Source: Saprospiraceae bacterium (lineage in GTDB: Bacteria; Bacteroidota; Bacteroidia; Chitinophagales; Saprospiraceae). Taken from it: a stretch of DNA of 64,000 nucleotides. Location of the stretch: positions 45,035-109,034 of the forward strand of contig BQJU01000020.1 of NCBI GenBank assembly GCA_021604865.1, read 5' to 3'. The notes under the pieces are model-generated. The model was not told where the DNA came from, made no database searches, and worked only from the letters and a program-made list of their open reading frames with translations. Positions 34,935-44,100 of the stretch are shown piece by piece. Each line of letters begins with the position of its first letter. Position 1 is the first letter of the stretch. The position numbers were made by a program, and so were the translations under genes.

Positions 34935-36662
34935 GTGAATCCACTACTTAATCAGGAATTACAGGCACGACGGGCACAGTTGGAAGAGCTGGTTAAAGAT
35001 TTGCACGAATTGACAATTAATATCGGGCATACCGAACTGGCACAAACGGTAAGTGATTTGCGCAATCGGCTGCATGAACCTTTTATGTTTGTTATCGTGG
35101 GCGAGGTAAAAGCCGGGAAAAGTTCTTTTATCAATGCGCTTCTGGCTACAGGAAAAGAGGTCACCAAGGTGGCTCCACAGCCTATGACCGATACTATTCA
35201 GCAAATTATTTATGGTGAAAAAGAAGAAACAATTACCATTAACCCCTATCTCAAAAAAATATTGCTCCCTGTTGAAATACTGAGGGAAATTGCACTGGTA
35301 GACACCCCCGGCACCAATACCATTGTAGAGCACCACCAGGAAATTACAGAAAGCTTTATTCCTGCTTCCGACCTGATTGTTTTTGTTTTTGAAGCCAAAA
35401 ACCCCTACCGACAATCCGCCTGGGATTTTTTCAATTTCATCCATTCCGACTGGCGGAAAAAAATCATTTTTGTACTGCAACAAAAAGACTTGATGTCGGC
35501 TGAAGATCTGGCTATTAATGTTCAGGGCGTAGCAGATCAGGCAGAGAAAAAAGGCATTGCTTCTCCTACTGTTTTTGCGGTTTCTGCCAAACAGGAGCAA
35601 GAGGGGCAAGCAACCGAAAGCGGATTTGATCCTTTGCGGGCGTACATTCAGGAAAACATTACCGGAGGGCAGGCTCCAGTACTCAAACTACTCAATAGTG
35701 TGGCTACCTGCCAAAATATCAATGAACGGATAGAAGAAGGGTTACAATTGCGTAAGCGCCAATTACAGGCCGACATGCATTTCCGGCAAGATATCCGGGA
35801 TACACTGGAAGGTCAGGAGGCAAAATCTAAAAAACAGGTAGAGATATTGGTTGAAAATCTAATTGCTGGATACGACCGCATCACTTATCAAAAAGAAAAG
35901 GAATTGCGCAATGGGTTGTCTTTCTTTTCATTGCTTCGGCGGTCGTTTGCAGGTATTTTTAGTAAAAAGCAATCTGCTAAAGATTGGCTGGAAGGTTTTG
36001 CCAAAGAAATGGAAAGTGATTTGCATATAGAATTAAACAGAAAACTCAACGAGGGGGTAGTCGATGTGGCTGATAACATACAACAAATGGCCAAAATTAT
36101 TGATTTGAAGATTCGCAATAGTGAAACCATCCTCAAAAATGACCACGAAATATTCAGTGATATTGCCGAAAGGCGGAGTAATATCTTGCGTGAATTGCAG
36201 GAAACCTTCTCAAAATTCATCAATAGGACAGAAAACTTTACCGATGAAGCCTTGTTTCCCGATAAACAGACCCTCTCTCCCAATATAGCCACAGGAAGTG
36301 GCATGGCAGCAATAGGCGCTATTTTGATGGCTGTTGCCAATACCCCAATGTTTGACATTACTGGTGGCATTCTCACTACAATTGGATTGATCTTTGCCGG
36401 TTTTTCCACCAATATAAAAAAACGAAAGATCATCGAAGGCTTTACGTCCGAAATCAATAAAGGGCGTACTCAGATAGAGACCGAAGTGGATGCCAACCTA
36501 AAAACCTATATCGAAAACCTAAAAACCAAAATAGACGGCACTTTTGATAAATTCGATCAATTGATTGAAAAAGAAACCGCAAATCTGGCAAATCTGGAAA
36601 CGACATTTCAAGTCATTGATCAGAAATTGAAAGAAATGGCAAAAAGCTTGCAAAGCGAATGA
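34935..36662 (+). CDS. Bacterial dynamin-like GTPase
   Basis: A 575-residue GTPase with a GTG start at 34935. The G1 P-loop is GEVKAGKSS (56-64), the G2 Thr lies in PMTDTIQQ near 83-90, G3 is DTPGTN (123-128) and a weak G4 is QQKDL. A helical region follows, then a hydrophobic hairpin around residues 455-492 (MAAIGAILMAVANTPMFDITGG region and TIGLIFAGF), the membrane-insertion paddle. A coiled-coil tail finishes the protein. This is the arrangement of bacterial dynamin-like proteins, which remodel or protect membranes. The WbqC-like gene is 10 nt upstream. A 216-residue frame antisense to it is a shadow. Confidence 0.88.
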   Translation: MNPLLNQELQARRAQLEELVKDLHELTINIGHTELAQTVSDLRNRLHEPFMFVIVGEVKAGKSSFINALLATGKEVTKVAPQPMTDTIQQIIYGEKEETITINPYLKKILLPVEILREIALVDTPGTNTIVEHHQEITESFIPASDLIVFVFEAKNPYRQSAWDFFNFIHSDWRKKIIFVLQQKDLMSAEDLAINVQGVADQAEKKGIASPTVFAVSAKQEQEGQATESGFDPLRAYIQENITGGQAPVLKLLNSVATCQNINERIEEGLQLRKRQLQADMHFRQDIRDTLEGQEAKSKKQVEILVENLIAGYDRITYQKEKELRNGLSFFSLLRRSFAGIFSKKQSAKDWLEGFAKEMESDLHIELNRKLNEGVVDVADNIQQMAKIIDLKIRNSETILKNDHEIFSDIAERRSNILRELQETFSKFINRTENFTDEALFPDKQTLSPNIATGSGMAAIGAILMAVANTPMFDITGGILTTIGLIFAGFSTNIKKRKIIEGFTSEINKGRTQIETEVDANLKTYIENLKTKIDGTFDKFDQLIEKETANLANLETTFQVIDQKLKEMAKSLQSE

Positions 36663-36776
36663 TCACCGACCATTTCCCACCCTTCGTCTATTTGTTAGGT
36701 CTATACGAAGAAAGTTAAACTGCCATTTATGGAGAAATGATTACTTTCCTCATTTGTTAAATTATCCGCTGTTGAG

Positions 36777-37559
36777 ATGAAAAATAAAAAAGTAGCCGCA
36801 GTATTGGCATTGATGTTTGGCGTATTTGGTGTACACCGATTTTATTTGGGTAAACGATTTTGGGGTATCCTGCATTTGGGTCTCTTTTTTTTCTGTATGG
36901 CTTTGACTATTGAAGAAGGTGTCCCTGCCATTATGCTACCTGCCCTGATAGGTTTTATTGATGCCATCCTATTTTTTGTCATGCCTCCCGAAGATTTTGA
37001 CGAGCGGTATAATCGTAAATACCTTAACAACAGCTACCGGCAGGAGGCCACCGATTTCCGTAGAGAAAGAAAGACTCGCAAGCGTCAACCTGCCCATCCC
37101 CCCCGCAGCAATCCTTACAAAAAACGGGGTATTGAACGCTTCCGGGATTACGATTACGAAGGGGCCATTGAGGATTTCCATAAAGCATTGGATTATAATG
37201 AAAATGATCCTGCCGTTCACTTTAATCTAGGCTGCTGTTATTCTATTTTGGAAGAAATGGATCCTGCCCTCGATCACCTCGAACAAGCCGTAGCTCTAGG
37301 GTTCCGAGATTTAGAAAAAATCAAAACCCACAATGCCCTGGCTTTTCTGCGGTCACAGCCCGAGTTTGAGGTTTTTGTTGAAAATGGCTTCCAAAAAATA
37401 GCACAACTCCCCGAACCCGAACCCGATTTATTGAGCACAGAAACTCAAAAAGAAGACGATCTGCTCGATCAAATTGTTAAACTTGGGGCATTGCGCGACC
37501 AGGGGATTCTCACCGAAGAAGAATTTGCCGTTCAAAAAAAGAAAATCCTGGGGGAATAA
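36777..37559 (+). CDS. TM2-TPR-SHOCT domain membrane protein
   Basis: A 260-residue protein with three parts. The N-terminus is a TM2 domain (KKVAAVLALMFGVFGVHRFY from residue 4, and FALP-like helices to about 65). The middle is a basic linker and one or two TPR-like repeats at about residues 120-185 (RFRDYDYEGAIEDFHKAL and DPAVHFNLGCCYSILEE). The last 35 residues are a SHOCT-type motif (LGALRDQGILTEEEFAVQKKKIL). TPR and SHOCT parts bind proteins; the whole is an inner-membrane scaffold of unknown role. It lies 114 nt downstream of the dynamin-like gene, so a membrane-linked function is possible but speculative. Confidence 0.8.
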   Translation: MKNKKVAAVLALMFGVFGVHRFYLGKRFWGILHLGLFFFCMALTIEEGVPAIMLPALIGFIDAILFFVMPPEDFDERYNRKYLNNSYRQEATDFRRERKTRKRQPAHPPRSNPYKKRGIERFRDYDYEGAIEDFHKALDYNENDPAVHFNLGCCYSILEEMDPALDHLEQAVALGFRDLEKIKTHNALAFLRSQPEFEVFVENGFQKIAQLPEPEPDLLSTETQKEDDLLDQIVKLGALRDQGILTEEEFAVQKKKILGE

Positions 37560-37694
37560 CAGGATAACCTTTTGAGTTTAACATTGAAGGTTATTTTGGG
37601 ATTCATGCTTGATTGGGATATCTAAGACTAAATCCCCTGCTAACCTCTCATTAACAATATTATACACGCTTTTTTACACCTATAAGGAAAGTTT

Positions 37695-39569
37695 ATGCAT
37701 TTGACAAAATCTATCTTTAATCAGTTTTTACTAATCGCTTTATTATTTCTCGTTGCCTGTACGGCTCCCGCTACGGAAACGGAAACGGAAACCGAACCGC
37801 AAACAAAAGAACGCACCGATTCTCACAGTTTTGCCCTTCCGGATGAGGCTGTAACCAAACACCTCAGTTTGCACTTAAAAGTAGATTTTCAACAAAAAAT
37901 ATTGTCGGGATTTGCTCGCTATCAGATTGAAAACCAAGGTGCCAAACAAATCGTTTTGGATGCACGTGGGCTAAACATTGAAAAGGTAACTTTGGGAGAA
38001 GCTGAAACGCCAACTGAATTCAAGCTTTCCAAAGAAGTTCCCATTCTCGGTTCTGCCTTGAGTATTGACATCCAGCCGGATACGCGACTGCTGACCATCT
38101 ATTATCAGACTACTCCCGAAGGTGCTGATGCCGTAGACTGGTTATCCCCCCAACAAACAGCCGATAAAAAACACCCATTTTTATATACTCAGGGGCAAGC
38201 TATCCTTACCCGTACCTGGATTCCCTGCCAGGATAGCCCTGGTATCCGCATCACCTACGACGCACAGATCGAAGTACCCAAAGCGCTCATGGCGGTAATG
38301 AGTGCCACTAATCCTCAGGAAAAAAATGACACCGGTATATATACTTTTAAAATGGAGCAACCGGTGCCGCCCTATTTAATGGCTTTAGCAATCGGCGATA
38401 TTCAATTCAAATCCGTGGGACCACGTACCGGAGTCTATGCTGAGCCAGGAGTATTGGAAAAAGCTGCTTACGAATTTGGAGAGATGGAGGATATGCTGAA
38501 AGTTACCGAAACGTTGTATGGCCCTTACCGCTGGGAACGTTATGACTTGATTGTTCTCCCACCTAGCTTTCCTTTTGGTGGCATGGAAAATCCCCGGCTT
38601 ACCTTTGCTACGCCAACTGTTATTGCAGGCGATAGATCCCTGGTTTCTCTGATCGCCCACGAACTGGCGCACTCCTGGTCGGGCAACCTGGTCACCAATG
38701 CTACCTGGAATGACTTTTGGTTAAACGAGGGCTTTACAGTATATATTGAACGCCGGATTATGGAAGAACTTTACGGTGAGGATTATGCCAATATGCTGGC
38801 CATACTTGGCTACCAGGACCTGGAGGCCGATGTAGCTGATCTCGAGGCTGAAGACACCCGGCTAAGACTTGAACTGGAAGGCCGTGATCCGGATGAAGGC
38901 ATGACCGATGTAGCCTATGAAAAAGGAGCTTATTTCCTGACGCTTTTAGAGCAGAAGGTGGGTCGGGAAAAATTTGATGAATTTTTAAAAAAATACTTTG
39001 ATACTTATCAATTCAAAACGATTACCACTGCTGAATTTGTAGCTTACCTGAAAAAAAACCTGCTGGAGCCCGATAATATTGAGGTGAATTGGGAAGAATG
39101 GATCTATCAACCGGGAATTCCCGCCAATGCGCCCATACCCGAATCCGACCGGTTTGCCAAAGTAGAGGCTACAATCACCGCATTACAAAATAGTGACCCC
39201 AATCAATTAAAGACCAGTAGCTGGACTACACACGAATGGCTGCATTTTATCCGCCACCTGCCCAAAGATCTGACTATTGATCAAATGGCAGCGTTAGATA
39301 AGACTTTCCAATTCAGTGATTCTGGCAATAGCGAAATCCTGGATGCCTGGTTTGAAGTGGCTATCCGAAATGGGTATGCTGAAAAAATCCTGCCAAAGAT
39401 TGAAGCTTTTTTAGTCAATGTGGGACGTAGAAAGTTTTTGACGCCATTATACCGTGCCTTTAAAGAATCAGGCCAACTGGATATTGCAGAATCCATTTAT
39501 AAGAAGGCTGCACCCAATTATCACGCGGTGAGCAGAGGTTCTATTGAAAGCCTCCTGGATATCAAATAA
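37695..39569 (+). CDS. M1 family metallopeptidase (leukotriene A4 hydrolase-like), lipoprotein
   Basis: A 624-residue zinc aminopeptidase. The lipoprotein signal peptide ends LVACTAP (Cys23), placing it at the periplasmic or outer-membrane face. The exopeptidase motif GGMENPRLTF precedes the zinc motif HELAH at residues 322-326 with the third ligand Glu345 in NEGF, the HEXXH-X18-E signature. The C-terminal region (residues about 470-624) is helical as in leukotriene A4 hydrolase. A ETETETEP linker just after the lipobox comes from a short hexanucleotide repeat. It removes N-terminal residues from peptides. A 15-bp inverted repeat follows the stop. Confidence 0.93.
   Translation: MHLTKSIFNQFLLIALLFLVACTAPATETETETEPQTKERTDSHSFALPDEAVTKHLSLHLKVDFQQKILSGFARYQIENQGAKQIVLDARGLNIEKVTLGEAETPTEFKLSKEVPILGSALSIDIQPDTRLLTIYYQTTPEGADAVDWLSPQQTADKKHPFLYTQGQAILTRTWIPCQDSPGIRITYDAQIEVPKALMAVMSATNPQEKNDTGIYTFKMEQPVPPYLMALAIGDIQFKSVGPRTGVYAEPGVLEKAAYEFGEMEDMLKVTETLYGPYRWERYDLIVLPPSFPFGGMENPRLTFATPTVIAGDRSLVSLIAHELAHSWSGNLVTNATWNDFWLNEGFTVYIERRIMEELYGEDYANMLAILGYQDLEADVADLEAEDTRLRLELEGRDPDEGMTDVAYEKGAYFLTLLEQKVGREKFDEFLKKYFDTYQFKTITTAEFVAYLKKNLLEPDNIEVNWEEWIYQPGIPANAPIPESDRFAKVEATITALQNSDPNQLKTSSWTTHEWLHFIRHLPKDLTIDQMAALDKTFQFSDSGNSEILDAWFEVAIRNGYAEKILPKIEAFLVNVGRRKFLTPLYRAFKESGQLDIAESIYKKAAPNYHAVSRGSIESLLDIK
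37772..37798 (+). repeat. Hexanucleotide repeat encoding Thr-Glu pairs in the M1 lipoprotein
   Basis: ACGGAA is repeated three times, plus one variant ACCGAA, and encodes the ETETETE linker behind the lipobox. The 6-nt unit keeps the frame, so copy changes alter only linker length. Confidence 0.55.
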
Positions 39570-39583
39570 TCCGCAATCTGCCC

Positions 39584-39626
39584 ACTTGGAAGTCTACGAT
39601 TTAGTCAAACCCGTAGACTTCCAAGT
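39584..39626. terminator. Perfect 15-bp inverted repeat downstream of the M1 peptidase
   Basis: ACTTGGAAGTCTACG (39584-39598) and CGTAGACTTCCAAGT (39612-39626) are exact reverse complements with a 13-nt loop. It lies 15 nt past the stop. No immediate T run follows, so it may work as an mRNA 3' stabiliser or weak terminator. The remainder of this 410-nt gap (39570-39979) is AT-rich and holds one more hairpin, at 39914-39939; I see no gene in it. Confidence 0.6.
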
Positions 39627-39913
39627 AGGCTATAATAAAAAAAATCATTTTTCCTCGAAATAAATTTTTTATTTTGATATAAGATTTTTAACTTGCGAGT
39701 GATCTTACCCCCTACCTACTAGATCCCAAACTTCTCATGCTATTTTCCCAGACTACACAAAATCCACTTGTTTATGCATTTCGCATAACAGGTTTCGCCT
39801 TTTCCAAAAACAATTAAGTATCACCCCAAAAAACGGTGTGCATACTGAGGAAACAATTTAATCCAAACTTTGTAAACAATTAACAATCAATAGTTTACTA
39901 TTGAGTCTTTTGT

Positions 39914-39939
39914 GTTTTTCCGATTAACCCCGGAAAAAC
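39914..39939. repeat. 9-bp hairpin upstream of the PorP/SprF-like gene
   Basis: GTTTTTCCG (39914-39922) and CGGAAAAAC (39931-39939) are exact reverse complements with loop ATTAACCC. It lies about 40 nt before the start of the next gene, a fitting place for leader or operator control. There is no T run. Confidence 0.4.
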
Positions 39940-39979
39940 TGGATAGTGTATTGAGAATTTCAAAAACCGATTTGTCCCT

Positions 39980-41122
39980 ATGAATCAATTACGTTGGTTA
40001 GCCCCAGCGGTAATCCTTTTAGTATTGTGCTTAAAAGGACCATCCGCTATTTGTCAAGACCCCTCATTTTCACAATTCTATGCCAATAGAGTTTACCTCA
40101 ATCCAGCCTTTGCCGGATTAGAAAGCGGAGTAAGCGTCACGGGAATTTCACGTCTTCAATGGTACAATGCCGATCAGGGTTTTCGGTCGGTCGGACTGAC
40201 GGTCGAAACCCAGCTTCCCATTGTCGGACTTGGCCTTGCCTTAAATCTACTCAGTGATACCGAAGGCATAGGCAATCTTCAGACCAACCAGGCAGGCATT
40301 GTGCTTTCCTATACGATACCGGGCCGAAAAAACAACATCCACTTTGGCATGGAGGGACGGATAGCCCAAAAATCCATTAATTGGGACGCCCTCATCTTTT
40401 CTGATCAAATTGATCCTATTTATGGTGTTGTAGGTTCCAGTAGCTTGCAACCTGTGCTGGATAAGGTAACCTATGGCGATTTTGATTTTGGTATAGTTTG
40501 GCGCAGAGAAGGCGATCTGGGTTCTGGCAAAAAACGCCTACGCGATGTACGAAGTCAGCTGGGAATAAGTTTTCATCACCTTCCATCCTTAGTTAGCAAG
40601 TCAGCTAAAGGCAATGATTCCTTCTTGAATCGCGATACACGTATTGCGCCCCGAATCACCATCCATGGTGGCCTGATAATCCCCTTGCATTTTTTCAAAG
40701 GTACCGGCCTGGATATTGCCTTGTCCCCTAACCTAAAACTGGACATGCAAGGCCATAAACCACTGAATGTCAAAGAAAATATCAATGTGACCACCTTTGG
40801 AATGTATGGGTTGATCAATAGCTTCTATTTGGGCCTCTTATACCAAAATCGCTTTTTTGCGCCCAATGCGACCCATACCGATGCCTTCATTTTAACCATT
40901 GGTGGATATGCGTTGAGTAGCAAAAGAACTAGCAGTAAAGATCCTCGGTTATTTTTTGGACTTAGCGCAGATATCAATTCCACAGGTGTCGGGCCGGTAG
41001 CAGGTAATGCCTTTGAACTGGCCTTCCGATATCGGTTCCTTCCCAAAGCAGGGTTGACTGTCAGCAATTCAAAACGAAAACGTTCCCGAAAAAAACAACT
41101 GGACTGCAAAGATTTCTTTTAA
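39980..41122 (+). CDS. PorP/SprF-family type IX secretion membrane protein
   Basis: A 380-residue outer-membrane protein with a signal peptide cut near CLKGPSAICQ. The family block DPSFSQFYANRVYLNPAFAGL lies at residues 27-47. The rest is beta-barrel-like, with alternating strands such as TGISRLQWYN and FELAFRYRFLP, ending in a basic tail and KDFF. PorP and SprF are the T9SS proteins that attach type B sorted proteins to the cell surface. The giant PKD protein with a type B tail begins 25 nt downstream, the same gene order as sprF-sprB-like pairs. Its cargo is therefore probably that protein. Confidence 0.9.
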   Translation: MNQLRWLAPAVILLVLCLKGPSAICQDPSFSQFYANRVYLNPAFAGLESGVSVTGISRLQWYNADQGFRSVGLTVETQLPIVGLGLALNLLSDTEGIGNLQTNQAGIVLSYTIPGRKNNIHFGMEGRIAQKSINWDALIFSDQIDPIYGVVGSSSLQPVLDKVTYGDFDFGIVWRREGDLGSGKKRLRDVRSQLGISFHHLPSLVSKSAKGNDSFLNRDTRIAPRITIHGGLIIPLHFFKGTGLDIALSPNLKLDMQGHKPLNVKENINVTTFGMYGLINSFYLGLLYQNRFFAPNATHTDAFILTIGGYALSSKRTSSKDPRLFFGLSADINSTGVGPVAGNAFELAFRYRFLPKAGLTVSNSKRKRSRKKQLDCKDFF

Positions 41123-41147
41123 TCCAGCACCAAAACCGATTAAAAAA

Positions 41148-44100
41148 ATGACTGACAAATTATTATCCATTTTCCTACTAATACTGGGATCTATCCCGCA
41201 TTCTATATATGGCCAGTGTTCTTTTTCTGTAAATAATGATAATGCTTGTGCCGGTGAAGAACTCACCTTTAGTGTAGATAATCCGCTTCCTGGAATGGCC
41301 TATTCCTGGGATCTGGATGCCGATGGTCAAAGTGATATCAATGGATCCAGTTTCACCTACACTTTTCCGGAAGATTTTAATACCCAATCATATCCCATTC
41401 TGCTGTTCGCAGATGGGGATACATGTGCTATTCAAAATATCCATGTACTGGCTATACCCGACATCACGATTGGAGTTCCTCCGGGCATTGTCACGCTTGA
41501 TGGTCATGAAATCAGAGCCTGTAATGGTGCAGATGCCTTTGATTTAAGCATTTATAATGCGTCTTTCAACCAGGATTCTACGCTGGAATATACTTTTAAT
41601 TGGGGAGACGGGTCGCCGCCGGAAACTTTTGACAATACCGCTTTTAGTAATCTTGCAACCATTTCGCACACCTATTCCGGACTGGGCTATTTTACCATTT
41701 TTATCACAGCTGCTCATTTTAATGGCTGTGTATATACCACCAATTATGTATTTTATAATGGTGGCAATCCTTCTGTAGGTTTAGTTATTCCAGGTAATAC
41801 CGTGGGCCTTTGTGCACCGGCCACCTTGGATTTTCCCATTATCAATACCGAAAATAATCCTCCGGGCACCGAATACACGATATTCATCAATGGCGAACAG
41901 GTAGGTAATTTCTTTCAGGAAAACCTACCTCCGGTTTTCACCTATACCTTTGAAGAAAGCTCTTGTGGTCAAACTACCAGTACTGGGAATTACAATAATG
42001 CTTTCGATATCCGCATTGTGGCTTCCAATCCCTGCAATTCTTCCACGGCTACTATCGAACCCATTGAGGTCAGCAGTCCGCCCGATCCTTTGTTTGAGGT
42101 GATTTTACCTCCTACGCTCTGTGAAGGAGCAGTAGTTGGTTTTGAAAATAATTCTCAGGGTATAAGCGAGGTAATTAGTGGCAACCCATCCAGTTGTATT
42201 GATGTATTAAATCCCTCCTGGACCCTTTCCGGTACTGCCGGTGAAGACTGGACCGTAGTAAGTGGCAGTTTATTTGGGTCAAATACCCTGGAAATCGAAT
42301 TCCTGGAACCTGGTGTTTATACCATCACCATGACTCTGGTCAGTTTTGCCTGCGGTCCCTTTACATTTTCTCAGCAAATCACCATTTATGAACCACCGGA
42401 GCCAACTGCTGCACCCGACCTTTCCGGCATTGGAAATAACGGTGATGGATGTGCACCATTGACGATACCATTCCTAAATGAATCGGCCGGCGATCAGTTG
42501 AGTTTCAACTGGTCTGTTGATTCCGAATTAATGTGGGCCTTTGCGGATAGTACCAATGCCTCTTCTATTGAACCAATTATTACGTTCCTGGAAGGAGGAG
42601 CCTACAATATTTTGCTGGATGTGACCAATCCCTGCGCTACAGTAAGTTGGGACACTATGATTTTTCTGCCTGGTCCACCGCGCATTGATCTGGTTCCCCT
42701 ACCCGATTCTTGTGGTTCATCGGTATTGCAGATTGACAGCAGTCAAATCACCTACATTGAAAACGGGTCGGCAATTGATTCCTACCTCTGGGAATTCCCA
42801 GGAAGCAATTTGCCTACCTCTGATCAAGCCTTTCCAAGCGGTATTCAATACGATTCCTCAGGAGTTTATCCCGTTTCGCTCACTGTGAGCAACAGCTGTG
42901 GGACCACTATTATCACAGATACCTTTGAAGTACAGGCAATGACTCAATTAACATTGCCTCCTGATCGCACGTTATGTGCCTCCCTTGCTCCTTTCAACCT
43001 TACTGCTCAACCAAGCGGCGGCAGCTGGTCAGGGCCAGGAATTCAGGAAAATGGACTGTTTGATCCGGCTTTAGCCAATACAGGAAGCAACCAGCTGACT
43101 TATAGTTATGGAGTCGGTGCCTGTTTTTTACAATCAACCCTAAACATAGATATCCTACCAGCCCCCCAGGTTACGGTAGGGCCAGATTTAGAGCTTTGTG
43201 CCAACGAAAACAACCAGCAACTAAACGCTCAACCCCCCAATGGGCTATGGTCCAGTTCGGATGGCGCCGTTTTAAACTTTGATCAATTACTTACCCAAAA
43301 CACCGGGGCGGGCACCTTTAGCCTGGTATATACCTATACCGATGGCAATGGTTGCCAGGATCAGGATAGCCTGGAGGCCCTGATCCATCCCGTCCCGGAT
43401 CTTATGGTTGGCGATTCTGCATATTGCAATACGCCTGGCTCCACTCCATTGCCGGTGGCCAGTCCTCAAGGAGGCACCTGGAGTGGCCCTGGAGTTACTG
43501 ATCCTAATGGCTTTTTCGACCCTATTATCGCTGGTGGAGGAGGTAATTATGTCCTTACCTACGCGCTGGTGGATAATAACGGTTGCCAGGCTGTAGAAGA
43601 TGTCAACATCAGTGTGATTGACCCGGTAAATGTCGATGCTGGTCCTGATCAAAGCCTGTGCTTGTATGACAATAGCATTGACCTGCAAGCCGCAGCCAAT
43701 CCACCCGGTGGAAATTGGATGATTAACGGTTCGGCAACTACTGAAACCATTTTTAACCCCGAAACTTCCGGAGCGGGAAATTATACCCTCTTATATACCG
43801 TTGGATCGGGGAGCTGTAGGGTTGAAGATAGCCTGGGGATTACCGTAATAGCGCCTACGCCCATTGAAGCAGGTCCCAATATAGAAATATGTATTAGTCC
43901 GTTCCCTCTTTCACTTTCAGGCAGCAGCCCCATAGGTGGTATCTGGACCGGTGCTGGAATTACAGATGATTCCGGCATATTTGATCCGAGTATCGCTCAA
44001 GAGGGGGTGCATACACTCACCTACGCCGTATTAGATGCATCATCAAGCTGTCTGAGCAAGGATAGTATCATCGCCATGGTACATCCAAGACCGGCGGCGG

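Noticed and set aside
34959..35609. A 216-codon frame antisense to the dynamin-like GTPase
   Set aside because: The plus-strand frame has secure GTPase motifs over the same bases; the antisense frame has no family signature.
35888..36457. A 189-codon antisense frame in the same GTPase gene
   Set aside because: Same reason: fully inside a motif-bearing gene, low-complexity Ser/Ile/Leu-rich product.
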